From NCBI RefSeq assembly GCF_010730055.1, contig NZ_AP022575.1, positions 3,658,001-3,722,000 on the forward strand: a stretch of 64,000 bases of DNA. Direction: 5' to 3'. Numbering within the stretch: position 1 is the first letter of the stretch; each line of letters begins with the position of its first letter. Position numbers and translations under genes: made by a program. This document shows positions 17,583 to 24,441 of the stretch, in pieces. The DNA comes from Mycobacterium shinjukuense (GTDB taxonomy: Bacteria > Actinomycetota > Actinomycetes > Mycobacteriales > Mycobacteriaceae). The notes beneath the pieces were generated by a model. The model saw only the letters and a program-made list of their open reading frames with translations. It did not search any database and had not been told where the DNA came from.

Positions 17583-19094
17583 TCAGCCGGTTAGCGCCGG
17601 CTCCGGTGCCGACGTGGAGTCCGACCTCGTGAAGCGCAGGTGATCGTCGTCGACCGGGCCGTCGCGCAACATCTTTCGGTCCGCCCGGTAATCCATGCAG
17701 GTCCGCCAGGGGCCGTCGATGCCCTGCTGGGGCAGCTGGCCGGCCGCTCGCTTGGCGTAACCGGAGGTGATTTCCAGCAGCGGCCGGGTCGGCATGGATG
17801 CGGGCCGCTGCGGATAGCAGATGGTGTGACCGTGCGCGTCCATGTGCGCCAGCAGCCGGCAAAAGTGCTCACCCACCAGCCCAACCTTTAGCGTCCAGGA
17901 CGAGTTCGTGTAGCCGAACACGTAGGCGAAGTTCGGCACCTCGCTGAGCAGGAAGCCCTTGAATGCCACCGTTTCCGCCACGTTGACGGCCTGCCCGTCC
18001 ACCGTCAGGCTGATCCCGCCGAAGGCCAGCAGGTTCAGGCCGGTGGCGGTGACGATGATGTCGGCCGCCAGCTCGCGCCCGGACCGCAGCAGGATTCCCC
18101 GCTCGGTGAAGGTGTCGATCCGGTCGGTGACCACCGAGGCCCGGCCGTCGCGGATGGCCCGGAACATGTCGGCGTCCGGCACCGCGCACAGCCGTTGGTC
18201 CCACGGGTTATAGGCGGGCCTGAAGTGCTCGTCGACCGGATACCCGGGCGGCAGCTGCTTGGCGTTGAGGTGGCGGATCAGCCTGCGGGCCGCCCGCGGG
18301 TACTGCTGGCAGAACCGCCAGATGAGCCGCTGCTTGGCGATGTTCTTGCGCCGGGTCACCGAGTAGGCCCGATCGCGGCCGATCAGCCTGGGCAGGGCGT
18401 TGGCGATGCGGTCCTCCGACGGCACCGGCACGATGTAGGTCGGCGAACGCTGCAGCATGGTCACGTGCCCGGCGGTTTCGGCGATGGCCGGCACCAGGGT
18501 GACCGCGGTGGCGCCGCTGCCGATGATCACCACCCGCTTGCCCCGGTAGTCCAGGTCCTGCGGCCAGTGCTGCGGGTGTACGATCTGCCCGGTAAAGCGT
18601 TGCCGGCCAGGCAATTCCGGCGTGTAGCCGGCGTCGTAGCGGTAGTAGCCGCTGGCGCAGAACAGCCATCGGCAACTCATCGTGATCCGGCCGACGGTGT
18701 GCTGATCGGGGTCACGGCGCTCGATTTCCACTAGCCAGTGGGCGTCCTTGGTGGACCAGGATGCTTCAATCACCTTGTGCCCAAAGCGAATCGCGTTTTC
18801 GATGCCGTTCTCGGCGACCGCCTCCCTGAGGTAGGACATGATGGCGTCGGCGGTGGCGATCGCCTTCGGGTTCTCCCACGCCTTGAACTCGTAGCTGAAC
18901 GTGTGCAGATCGGAGTCCGAACGAATCCCCGGATACCGGAACAAGTCCCACGTTCCGCCGATGTCGGCGCGAGCCTCCACGATCGCGAAGGTCTTGGCCG
19001 CCTGCATTTTCTGCAGATAGTGGGCGGCGCCGATGCCCGAGATGCCGGCACCAACGATCAACACGTCGACGTGTTCGATGCTGCTGGAGTTCAT
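17583..19094 (-). CDS. FAD-containing Baeyer-Villiger type monooxygenase (MymA/EthA-like)
   Basis: A 503-residue flavin monooxygenase. The FAD Rossmann motif is VLIVGAGISGIGAA near residue 11, followed by ADIGGTWDLFRYPGIRSDSD. The Baeyer-Villiger fingerprint FTGQIVHPQHWP is present, and a second Rossmann motif for NADPH, VVIIGSGATAVT, follows. These enzymes insert oxygen into ketones or oxidise sulfur or thioamides. The ATG at 19094 starts directly before the fold; longer frames upstream look spurious. It is probably co-transcribed with the WS/DGAT gene and linked to the AraC regulator, resembling the virS-mymA locus. Confidence 0.9.
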   Translation of the reverse strand: MNSSSIEHVDVLIVGAGISGIGAAHYLQKMQAAKTFAIVEARADIGGTWDLFRYPGIRSDSDLHTFSYEFKAWENPKAIATADAIMSYLREAVAENGIENAIRFGHKVIEASWSTKDAHWLVEIERRDPDQHTVGRITMSCRWLFCASGYYRYDAGYTPELPGRQRFTGQIVHPQHWPQDLDYRGKRVVIIGSGATAVTLVPAIAETAGHVTMLQRSPTYIVPVPSEDRIANALPRLIGRDRAYSVTRRKNIAKQRLIWRFCQQYPRAARRLIRHLNAKQLPPGYPVDEHFRPAYNPWDQRLCAVPDADMFRAIRDGRASVVTDRIDTFTERGILLRSGRELAADIIVTATGLNLLAFGGISLTVDGQAVNVAETVAFKGFLLSEVPNFAYVFGYTNSSWTLKVGLVGEHFCRLLAHMDAHGHTICYPQRPASMPTRPLLEITSGYAKRAAGQLPQQGIDGPWRTCMDYRADRKMLRDGPVDDDHLRFTRSDSTSAPEPALTG

Positions 19095-19272
19095 GCGTGT
19101 GTCCTGTTCGGGTTTGACGGCCCCGGACTTCTTTGTCGAGGGGCGGTGGCTTGACCCACCGCTAGCCACTTTCCCGGAGAACCGACGTCCACGTCTTGAC
19201 AGCGCAGGACAATTTTTTGATATTTCAGGACAGCGCGGTGACCTGCGCCGTGGCGGCAATCTCGGTGTAGCG

Positions 19273-19671
19273 CTACAGGTTGGCCAGGTCGTCGGGCACG
19301 TCGACGGCGTGCTCCTGTAGCGCCTCGAGGGGCACCACCTCGAGGGTCTGCGCGTGCGTGGACGCCAGCACCACCGGGGCGGCCCGGTCGTCGCGGTAGG
19401 CCCGCAGCCAATTCACCGCGGTGACGCACCAACGGTCTCCCGGCAGCAAACCGGGAAACCGATACTCGGGCATCGGTGTGCACAGGTCGTTGCCGATGGA
19501 GCGCTGGTGCTCCAAGAACTCGGCGGTCACCACGGCGCAGATCGTGTGTCGGCCCAGATCTTCGGGTCCGGTTGAGCAGCAGCCGTCACGGTAGAAGCCG
19601 GTGAGGGGGTCGGTGCCGCACGGTTCCAGCGGGCCGCCCAGCACGTTGCGGTCAGGCCGGCGATCATGCAT
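19273..19671 (-). CDS. DUF2237 family protein
   Basis: A 132-residue DUF2237 protein. Family features are NVLGGPLEPCGTDPLTGFYR, DGCCSTGPEDLGRHTICAVV, then EFLEHQRSIGNDL and the PGDRWCVTAVNWLRA end. The conserved Cys and His residues suggest possible metal binding, but the biochemical role is unknown. ATG at 19671 (MHDRRPDRN) begins at the family start; the longer frame upstream is not supported. It is a single gene between the monooxygenase and a divergent pair of paralogues. Confidence 0.85.
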   Translation of the reverse strand: MHDRRPDRNVLGGPLEPCGTDPLTGFYRDGCCSTGPEDLGRHTICAVVTAEFLEHQRSIGNDLCTPMPEYRFPGLLPGDRWCVTAVNWLRAYRDDRAAPVVLASTHAQTLEVVPLEALQEHAVDVPDDLANL

Positions 19672-19807
19672 AGGTTCAGTATCGCGCCTTCCGGCGGGAA
19701 ATTCGGCGGCCATGACTGCCCGTCGCACGGGTGGCACCCAGCTTCGCGGAAATGCGTGAGTCACCCTCGCGCGTGCCGATCTCCGCCACAGGGGTAGGTT
19801 CGGCGGC

Positions 19808-20191
19808 GTGATAATCACGGGCGCTTTCCTGGCCGACGCGGCCGCCGCGGTCGATAACAAACTCAATGTGTCGGGTGGCGTAGTGTCCCGATTCGCGCTC
19901 GGGCCTGACCGGTTGGCCCGGTTCGTGCTGGTGGTGCTGACTCAGTCGGAGCCTGGCAACACCGACCGCCAGGTGGAGGTTGAGATGAGACCTCCGTCGG
20001 ATGACGAGCCGATCCGCCTGCAGTTCGAGGCACCGGCAAGCGCGGTTGCCGAATTCCCCGGATTCGCCTTCTTCGAAATCCAGGTGCGCCTGCCCGTTGA
20101 TGGCCGTTGGGTCCTCGTGGTGACCGGCGGTACCGGGGCGATCTCACTGCCGATCCTGGTGAGTCAGATGACGCCGATGATCGGCTTGTAG
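19808..20191 (+). CDS. Conserved hypothetical protein (DUF6941-like), paralogue 1
   Basis: A 127-residue protein that closely resembles the product of 20674-21033. Both share (I)VGAFLA(D/E)AA, VDNKLNVSGG, a basic-acidic middle and DGRWV(L/I)VVTGG(T/A)GAISLP. The pattern suits a small all-beta domain of the DUF6941 type, which I recognise only loosely. GTG at 19808 aligns with the paralogue start. It is the first of two tandem copies separated by a decayed YbjQ gene. No function can be assigned. Confidence 0.7.
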   Translation: MIITGAFLADAAAAVDNKLNVSGGVVSRFALGPDRLARFVLVVLTQSEPGNTDRQVEVEMRPPSDDEPIRLQFEAPASAVAEFPGFAFFEIQVRLPVDGRWVLVVTGGTGAISLPILVSQMTPMIGL

Positions 20192-20386
20192 TTGCGCCAT
20201 GGGTGGGCGCCCCGCACGCAGCCAGCGCGGCACGGCGATCCACCCGGTCCACCGGGGATGGCGTGCCCCGATCATGATCTTTACCGGCAGAGTCAGCGAC
20301 GACCACGGCGGGAAGCTGCGCTAACGGGTATGGCGGTACCGTGCACCGGGAACCACCCCATTTCATCTCGACAGGAAGGCCGTCCG

Positions 20387-20600
20387 GTGCTGGTCGTGAC
20401 CACCAATGACATTCCCGGCTGGGAGATCCCACGCGTAGTGCGGTGAAGTCGTCGGGCTCACCGTCCGATCGCGAAACGCCTGCTCAGGCGGTACCGGTCA
20501 CCGACGCCGCGGTCACACCGCCTCCCAACTGGGTTACGGCGGCGCCCCACCGCCCCAACAACAGCCGCACCCTCAGCCGCAGCCCTGCGGCGCGGGCTGA
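20387..20600 (+). pseudogene. YbjQ family gene with internal deletion
   Basis: A good ribosome site (AGGAAG) precedes GTG 20387 and the frame starts VLVVTTNDIPGWEI, the characteristic start of mycobacterial YbjQ-family proteins, but stops soon after at PRVVR. Remnants follow in another frame: GLTVRSRNAC and, later, TASQLGYGGAPPPQQQPHPQ, the latter like the Gln/Pro tail of these proteins. The middle is missing. The gene is therefore frameshifted and internally deleted. Confidence 0.6.
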
Positions 20601-20673
20601 GTCCCCGTTGACACGGCTCCGTTGGTGGCCGTGCAGGACCACGTGACGGCGGAAACAGCGTAGGTTCTGCGAT

Positions 20674-21033
20674 GTGATAGTCGGGGCCTTCCTTGCCGAA
20701 GCGGCTTCGGTGGTGGATAACAAGCTCAATGTGTCGGGCGGAGTGCTGTACCGGTTTGCGGTTGAGCCCGACCGGTCAGCCCAGTTCCTGCTGGTGACCC
20801 TGACACAGGCCGAAACGGATAACCCGGACCGGCGAGTGGGAGTGGAAATCAGGCCCCCCACCGACGACGAGCCGTTGTTTTTGGAGTTCGAGCTGCCAGA
20901 AGCCGCCACCGCCGCCGAGGTCGGATTCGCCATCTTCCCGATCGACGTCATCCTGCCCTCCGATGGCCGTTGGGTGATCGTGGTGACCGGCGGCGCCGGA
21001 GCAATCTCTCTGCCGCTCATCGTGAGCGGCTGA
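20674..21033 (+). CDS. Conserved hypothetical protein (DUF6941-like), paralogue 2
   Basis: A 119-residue paralogue of the 19808 gene, similar along the whole length (VDNKLNVSGGVLYRFAVEPD; DGRWVIVVTGGAGAISLP). GTG at 20674 lines up with its sister. The two copies have diverged enough that the duplication is not recent. It is the last gene before the tRNA-Ser-associated island, and its stop lies about 40 bases from the duplicated tRNA 3' end. Function unknown. Confidence 0.7.
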   Translation: MIVGAFLAEAASVVDNKLNVSGGVLYRFAVEPDRSAQFLLVTLTQAETDNPDRRVGVEIRPPTDDEPLFLEFELPEAATAAEVGFAIFPIDVILPSDGRWVIVVTGGAGAISLPLIVSG

Positions 21034-21073
21034 CGCTTACCCGGTGGGCCGGGACGCAGTCCGGGCCAGCCTT

Positions 21074-21099
21074 GGCGGTGGCAAAGGGATTTGAACCCT
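21074..21099. repeat. Imperfect copy of the tRNA-Ser 3' end (candidate att site)
   Basis: These 26 bases match 23130-23155, the 3' end of the tRNA-Ser(CGA) gene, with two adjacent mismatches (AA for GG at 21083-21084). The match covers GGCGGTGGC and AGGGATTTGAACCCT. The rest of a tRNA is absent, so it is not a gene. Its position, with a low-GC gene block between it and the tRNA, fits the distal attachment site left by an element that integrated at the tRNA 3' end. Confidence 0.7.
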
Positions 21100-21165
21100 G
21101 TTTGGCTACCTGGGTAGACATCCCAGGGCCAAAACAGCCTCTAGCTGCGCATATACGTCGCCGTA

Positions 21166-21188
21166 GGTAACATCAGTTAACTGTTACC
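21166..21188. repeat. 7-bp inverted repeat downstream of the island operon
   Basis: GGTAACA (21166-21172) and TGTTACC (21182-21188) flank a 9-base spacer that itself contains GTTAAC. It lies 60 bases past the end of the last island gene and near the candidate att site. It could be a weak terminator or a recombinase/DNA-binding site. Confidence 0.35.
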
Positions 21189-21249
21189 GCGCGTACATGG
21201 TGGGCAAGGTGTTGTACTGGCGGCATGTGGGCTCGGACATACCAGCAGG

Positions 21250-21786
21250 TCACTCGTCTGGCACTGTGCGCGTCCAGTAAGCATTCCACTTCATACGGAA
21301 TAGGGTAAGCGATTCGTCGCTAAGCCGCCCAATGCGAGTGTCGTGGTTTGTGATCGCTAAGCGTTTCTCACCTGCAACCAAGTTGGGGAACGACCTCGCT
21401 TCGACACCAAAATAGTCGGCAGGCAAGTGGTAAGGGTCGGAGAGCACCACGTAACTTTCACCAAGGCCAGGCACATGTCCGAGGTAATGAGCTTCGAAGG
21501 GCTTCAGTTGCGAGGCGTTGGTTCTCAGGAGGTTTTGGCGGTGATCCGGAGCTGTAGAGAGGTTGTGGACTTTGACGAACGACAAGCGCTCAATTGTCGC
21601 TTCGCCTCGACTGTTCATTTTATCCAATGCGCAATCATGATTGACCAACATCGCAGGACCCCTGCGCAACTGCACAACAAAATCCTTTGACAGGTTCGGG
21701 TAGTAAAGTACCGGCGCGCTACTGAAAAGATCGCCTTGGCAAAGCCATGCAGATACCTCCGTGACGATCCCCCTAGCCGATGTCAC
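21250..21786 (-). CDS. Island protein of unknown function with NHDCALDK motif
   Basis: A 178-residue protein from an overlapping GTG start (GTGA with the stop of the preceding 84-residue gene). I do not recognise the family. Visible features are WLCQGDLFSSAP near residue 14, RRGPAMLVNHDCALDKMNSR around 41, and an Asn/Asp/His-rich middle with YHLPADYF. The phrase GP-x-x-L-x-x-(H)DC-x-(L/I)-D-K looks like a conserved metal- or thiol-type site. Base composition is near 50% GC, far below the surrounding genes. It is the last gene of a three-gene operon with a TIGR04255 protein, inside a tRNA-Ser island. Confidence 0.7.
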   Translation of the reverse strand: MTSARGIVTEVSAWLCQGDLFSSAPVLYYPNLSKDFVVQLRRGPAMLVNHDCALDKMNSRGEATIERLSFVKVHNLSTAPDHRQNLLRTNASQLKPFEAHYLGHVPGLGESYVVLSDPYHLPADYFGVEARSFPNLVAGEKRLAITNHDTRIGRLSDESLTLFRMKWNAYWTRTVPDE

Positions 21787-22037
21787 CAGTCAGTGTCGTC
21801 CTCAACCGAACGGAATCTGACGCGGCGGACGGGACCCTCATCCAAGCCAAAGCAGGGAGCCTCAGAGAAAGTGTCTCCCTTCGAGCACCGGGTGCCGGCT
21901 AGGAGCGCGAGGTGCCCTTGCCAAAAGACCGTTGGTCCTGTCTTCGCGCTGGAAGCTGCGAACTTAGCAGCTTGAAGCGCCGACTCACAGGCCTTTGGAT
22001 CAAGCAGGTGGCTGGGCTTCGTGTACGCCACTGTCAA
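21783..22037 (-). CDS. Small island protein, unknown function
   Basis: An 84-residue protein (MTVAYTKPSHLLDPKACESA...) that overlaps the end of the TIGR04255 gene by 38 bases and the start of the 178-residue gene by 4 bases. These overlaps on both sides argue that it is real and translationally coupled. It has two Cys, one in a TRCSKGD turn and one in EAPCFGLDEG, and an acidic C-terminus. I do not recognise it. Its central position between two larger partners could suit an adaptor or regulator, but that is only a guess. Confidence 0.6.
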   Translation of the reverse strand: MTVAYTKPSHLLDPKACESALQAAKFAASSAKTGPTVFWQGHLALLAGTRCSKGDTFSEAPCFGLDEGPVRRVRFRSVEDDTDW

Positions 22038-22809
22038 TCACTCCTCTTGTTGCATCAGTTATACACGCCTCGAATACGTAGTTCTTCGCGCTCCGCAGGG
22101 TACCTAGCTGAGCCGTCAAGTCCTCGTCAAACGAATCCGAGGCCGGATCAAGATCCAGCTCACGAGATACATCAATATCGACGACCAGCGCTGTAGCATC
22201 AGGTTCCGGTGCCTCGACTAATGCCGTGTTGACGGTAGCTTCTGCGTCATATGCATTGATCGGGAAGCTAATCTGAGCAAAGTACCGGTTAATCGCTTGC
22301 GGCAGATACGGTGATATATCGACCTTGGTGCGTAGATAATCGTTTATTTCCACTTGTCGTTTTGGAATAACGATCCTGTTGACGTAGCGGACTCCAACAT
22401 TAGTGACCTTCTCTGGTGACGCGACTTGTTTATAGCGCAGCCATCGTGGCCGGACGTTTTCTATGAAATCCTCCCAGCTTGAATACTTGGACAATTGCGA
22501 ATACGCGAAGCGATCAAGTCCGGCGATGATGCCAAAACTCTTCTTTTTAGAAAAAGTGAACCCAGCCTGTCGATCATTCGAAGCTACTATGCGGTTATCC
22601 TCAACTCGCGGAATGAACTCAAAGAATGGCTGCGGCTCTTCTAGGTCAGGATACAAACCCGATAGATCATCGATTCCAACATCATCTGAAAGCAACACAC
22701 GGAGGTCTACAGTCGCTTCAACTATCGGGGCGTTTGAGTACCGCCGACCCACATCGACCATGCCGACCAGGCCGATGAACGGGTCCGGTAGCGCCCCCTG
22801 GTTGCTCAT
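22000..22809 (-). CDS. TIGR04255 family protein
   Basis: A 269-residue protein of the sporadically distributed TIGR04255 family. The N-terminal pattern (Y)SNAPIVEATVDLRV, the FEFIPRVEDNRIVASND stretch, the FAYSQLSKYSSWEDF segment and VGVRYVNRIVIP are typical. Its biochemical role is unknown. I chose ATG 22809 (MSNQGALPDPF) over the in-frame ATG at 22842. It heads a three-gene operon with low GC in a small island next to tRNA-Ser(CGA). The family is patchy among bacteria, which fits horizontal spread. Confidence 0.8.
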   Translation of the reverse strand: MSNQGALPDPFIGLVGMVDVGRRYSNAPIVEATVDLRVLLSDDVGIDDLSGLYPDLEEPQPFFEFIPRVEDNRIVASNDRQAGFTFSKKKSFGIIAGLDRFAYSQLSKYSSWEDFIENVRPRWLRYKQVASPEKVTNVGVRYVNRIVIPKRQVEINDYLRTKVDISPYLPQAINRYFAQISFPINAYDAEATVNTALVEAPEPDATALVVDIDVSRELDLDPASDSFDEDLTAQLGTLRSAKNYVFEACITDATRGVIDSGVHEAQPPA

Positions 22810-22949
22810 TACTGTGCAGCTTAGACGGTCGTCATACCGCAAAGCGGCATCCAGCTCCTCATGGGCGAGGCGGCCCTGGCGAGGTTGTCACAGCTCAGTG
22901 GTGGGCGGGTCGCACGCCACCTATCCGCACCCCAACCACGCTGGTAGAC

Positions 22950-23114
22950 ATGGCATGGACGCAACGGGTGCAGCATGTCATCGACGCGGAGGACGGCGGA
23001 CCCGACACCGATTACCCCGACGGCAAGCCGCAGCTCGTCGGCGTGTGCAAGCCGTGTCATGTGCGTGTGAAGACACCTATGACGACCTTGGAAAGTGCAG
23101 CTCACCTGTGTTAA
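22950..23114 (+). pseudogene. Possible HNH endonuclease remnant
   Basis: A 54-codon frame from ATG 22950: MAWTQRVQHVIDAEDGGPDT, then a LVGVCKPCHVRVKTP end. The GG-(P/T)D-x-x-(N/D)...(L)(V)xxC-x-x-CH-x-x-KT pattern resembles the C-terminal half of small phage HNH endonucleases. The first Cys pair and the DH of the HNH core are missing. It lies just beside tRNA-Ser on the opposite strand to the island operon. It could be a phage relic or chance. Confidence 0.35.
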
Positions 23115-23131
23115 CAGCTGGCTAGCTACGG

Positions 23132-23218
23132 CGGTGGCGGAGGGATTTGAACCCTCGGACGGTGTTAGCCGTCACACGCTTTCGAGGCGTGCTCCTTAGG
23201 CCGCTCGGACACGCCACC
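23132..23218 (-). tRNA. tRNA-Ser (CGA)
   Basis: An 87-nt class II tRNA. The 5' acceptor GGTGGCG pairs with CGCCACC near the 3' end, the T-arm is GGGTTCAAATCCC, and a long variable arm is present. The anticodon loop reads CTCGAAA with CGA as the anticodon. CCA is not encoded. Its 3' end is duplicated at 21074-21099, bounding a low-GC island; the corresponding Mtb locus next to Rv3752c carries integrase/excisionase fragments. Confidence 0.93.
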
Positions 23219-23247
23219 GACGAGCAGCTTACCGAACCAACCACCAC

Positions 23248-23706
23248 TCACCCCAGTCGTTGACGGGCGAAGAAGGCCTCTAGCGGCGCGGCGCACTCCG
23301 CCGCGAGGACCCCGCCGCGCACCGCCGGGCGATGGTTGAGCCGCCGGTCGCGCACCACGTCCCACAGCGAGCCGACCGCCCCCGTCTTGGGTTCCCAGGC
23401 ACCAAATACCAGCCGCGCGACCCGGGCCAGCACCAGGGCGCCCGCGCACATGGTGCACGGTTCGACGGTGACCGCCAGCGTGCTGCCCGCCAGCCGCCAT
23501 CCGTCGCCACATGCGGCGGCCGCCGCTCGCAGGGCCAGGATCTCGGCGTGCGCGGTGGGATCCCCGAGCGCCTCGCGGGCGTTCACCGCCCGGGCGAGCT
23601 CGGTTCCGTCGGCCCCGATGATCACCGCACCGATCGGCACGTCACGCGGGCCGGCCGTCGCGGCGACGGCCAGTGCGGCACGGATCAGGTCTTCGTCCGC
23701 GATCAC
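23248..23706 (-). CDS. tadA: tRNA adenosine(34) deaminase TadA
   Basis: TadA converts A34 to inosine in tRNA-Arg(ACG), which this window also encodes at 41626. The 152-residue product has the zinc deaminase signature: HAEILALRAAA near residue 55 (His ligand and catalytic Glu) and PCTMCAGAL about 30 residues later (two Cys ligands). I placed the start at GTG 23706 because it gives the same length as Rv3752c. A longer open frame to 23820 is made only of a 57-bp tandem repeat and is not expected in the protein. Confidence 0.92.
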   Translation of the reverse strand: MIADEDLIRAALAVAATAGPRDVPIGAVIIGADGTELARAVNAREALGDPTAHAEILALRAAAAACGDGWRLAGSTLAVTVEPCTMCAGALVLARVARLVFGAWEPKTGAVGSLWDVVRDRRLNHRPAVRGGVLAAECAAPLEAFFARQRLG

Positions 23707-23824
23707 CGGCTGGGCCTGAGGGCGGCGACCCGCCGCGCCCGGCTCCGCCGCGCTTGCGATCACCGACTGGGCCTGAGGGCGGCGACCCGCCGCGCCCGGC
23801 TCCGCCGCGCTTGCGATCACCGAC
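23701..23824. repeat. 57-bp tandem repeat (2.2 copies) between tadA and Rv3753c homologue
   Basis: Units 23701-23757 and 23758-23814 are nearly identical (one mismatch seen, CCGGC versus CCGAC), followed by a 10-base partial third copy. The repeat covers the tadA start region and touches the stop of the upstream gene at 23817. Being a multiple of three and open in the tadA frame, extra units would simply lengthen that frame. It resembles MIRU/VNTR-type intergenic repeats of mycobacteria. Confidence 0.8.
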
Positions 23825-24338
23825 CGAGGCGGTCGATCACCGCCGACAGCTGGTCAGCAAAACCCATCTCCCGGGCGATCCGACCCAGTTGCTCGTCGGC
23901 GTAGAGGTCGGTCTCGTCGAGGATGACCCCCAGCACCGCTTCAGGCAGCCCGATGTCGGACAGCAAGCCCAAATCGCCTTCCTCGAACGGTTCGGCCTCC
24001 TCAAGGTCTTCCGGATCGATCTCGGCGTCCAGCTTGTCCAAAACCTCAGCAGCAATGTCATAGTCCAGCGCGGCGGTAGCGTCCGAGAGCAACAGCCGGG
24101 TGCCCGAGGGCGCTGGCCGCACGATGACGAAGAATTCGTCGTCGACGTCGAGAAGTCCAAACACGGCGCCCGCGCTGCGCAGTTCACGCAGCTCGGTCTC
24201 GGCGGCCGACAAACTGGTCAGCGCCTTGGGCCCCAGCGGCGTACAGCGCCACTTGCCGTCTTCGCGCACCACGGCGACGCCGAAACCGTCCGGCGCGTCC
24301 GCGGACGGGCCCTTCGCGGAGGCCCGTTGTGCTCCCAT
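23817..24338 (-). CDS. tRNA adenosine deaminase-associated protein (TIGR03941-type), Rv3753c homologue
   Basis: A 173-residue actinobacterial protein nearly always found beside tadA. The N-terminus GFGVAVVREDGKWRCTPLGP and the acidic centre starting KLDAEIDPEDLEEAEPFEEG are typical of the family. It is probably a partner of TadA, but no enzymatic motif is visible. ATG 24338 begins the conserved part; the longer upstream frame is not supported. It precedes tadA in the same direction, separated by a tandem repeat. Confidence 0.85.
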   Translation of the reverse strand: MGAQRASAKGPSADAPDGFGVAVVREDGKWRCTPLGPKALTSLSAAETELRELRSAGAVFGLLDVDDEFFVIVRPAPSGTRLLLSDATAALDYDIAAEVLDKLDAEIDPEDLEEAEPFEEGDLGLLSDIGLPEAVLGVILDETDLYADEQLGRIAREMGFADQLSAVIDRLGR

Positions 24339-24441
24339 GGCCGCCACGGTAGTCGCTGCCCAGGTGCCTTGACCAGACAAGAGATGATCGGCAATCGACC
24401 TGAACGCGCCGCGACCCGCCCAGCTGTGCAAACCTTGGACC

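Noticed and set aside
21074..21165. A possible additional tRNA gene
   Set aside because: Only the T-arm and acceptor end of tRNA-Ser are present; there is no D arm, anticodon arm or 5' acceptor strand.
23707..23820. An N-terminal extension of TadA
   Set aside because: It consists only of the 57-bp tandem repeat translated; the core start at GTG 23706 gives the normal family length.
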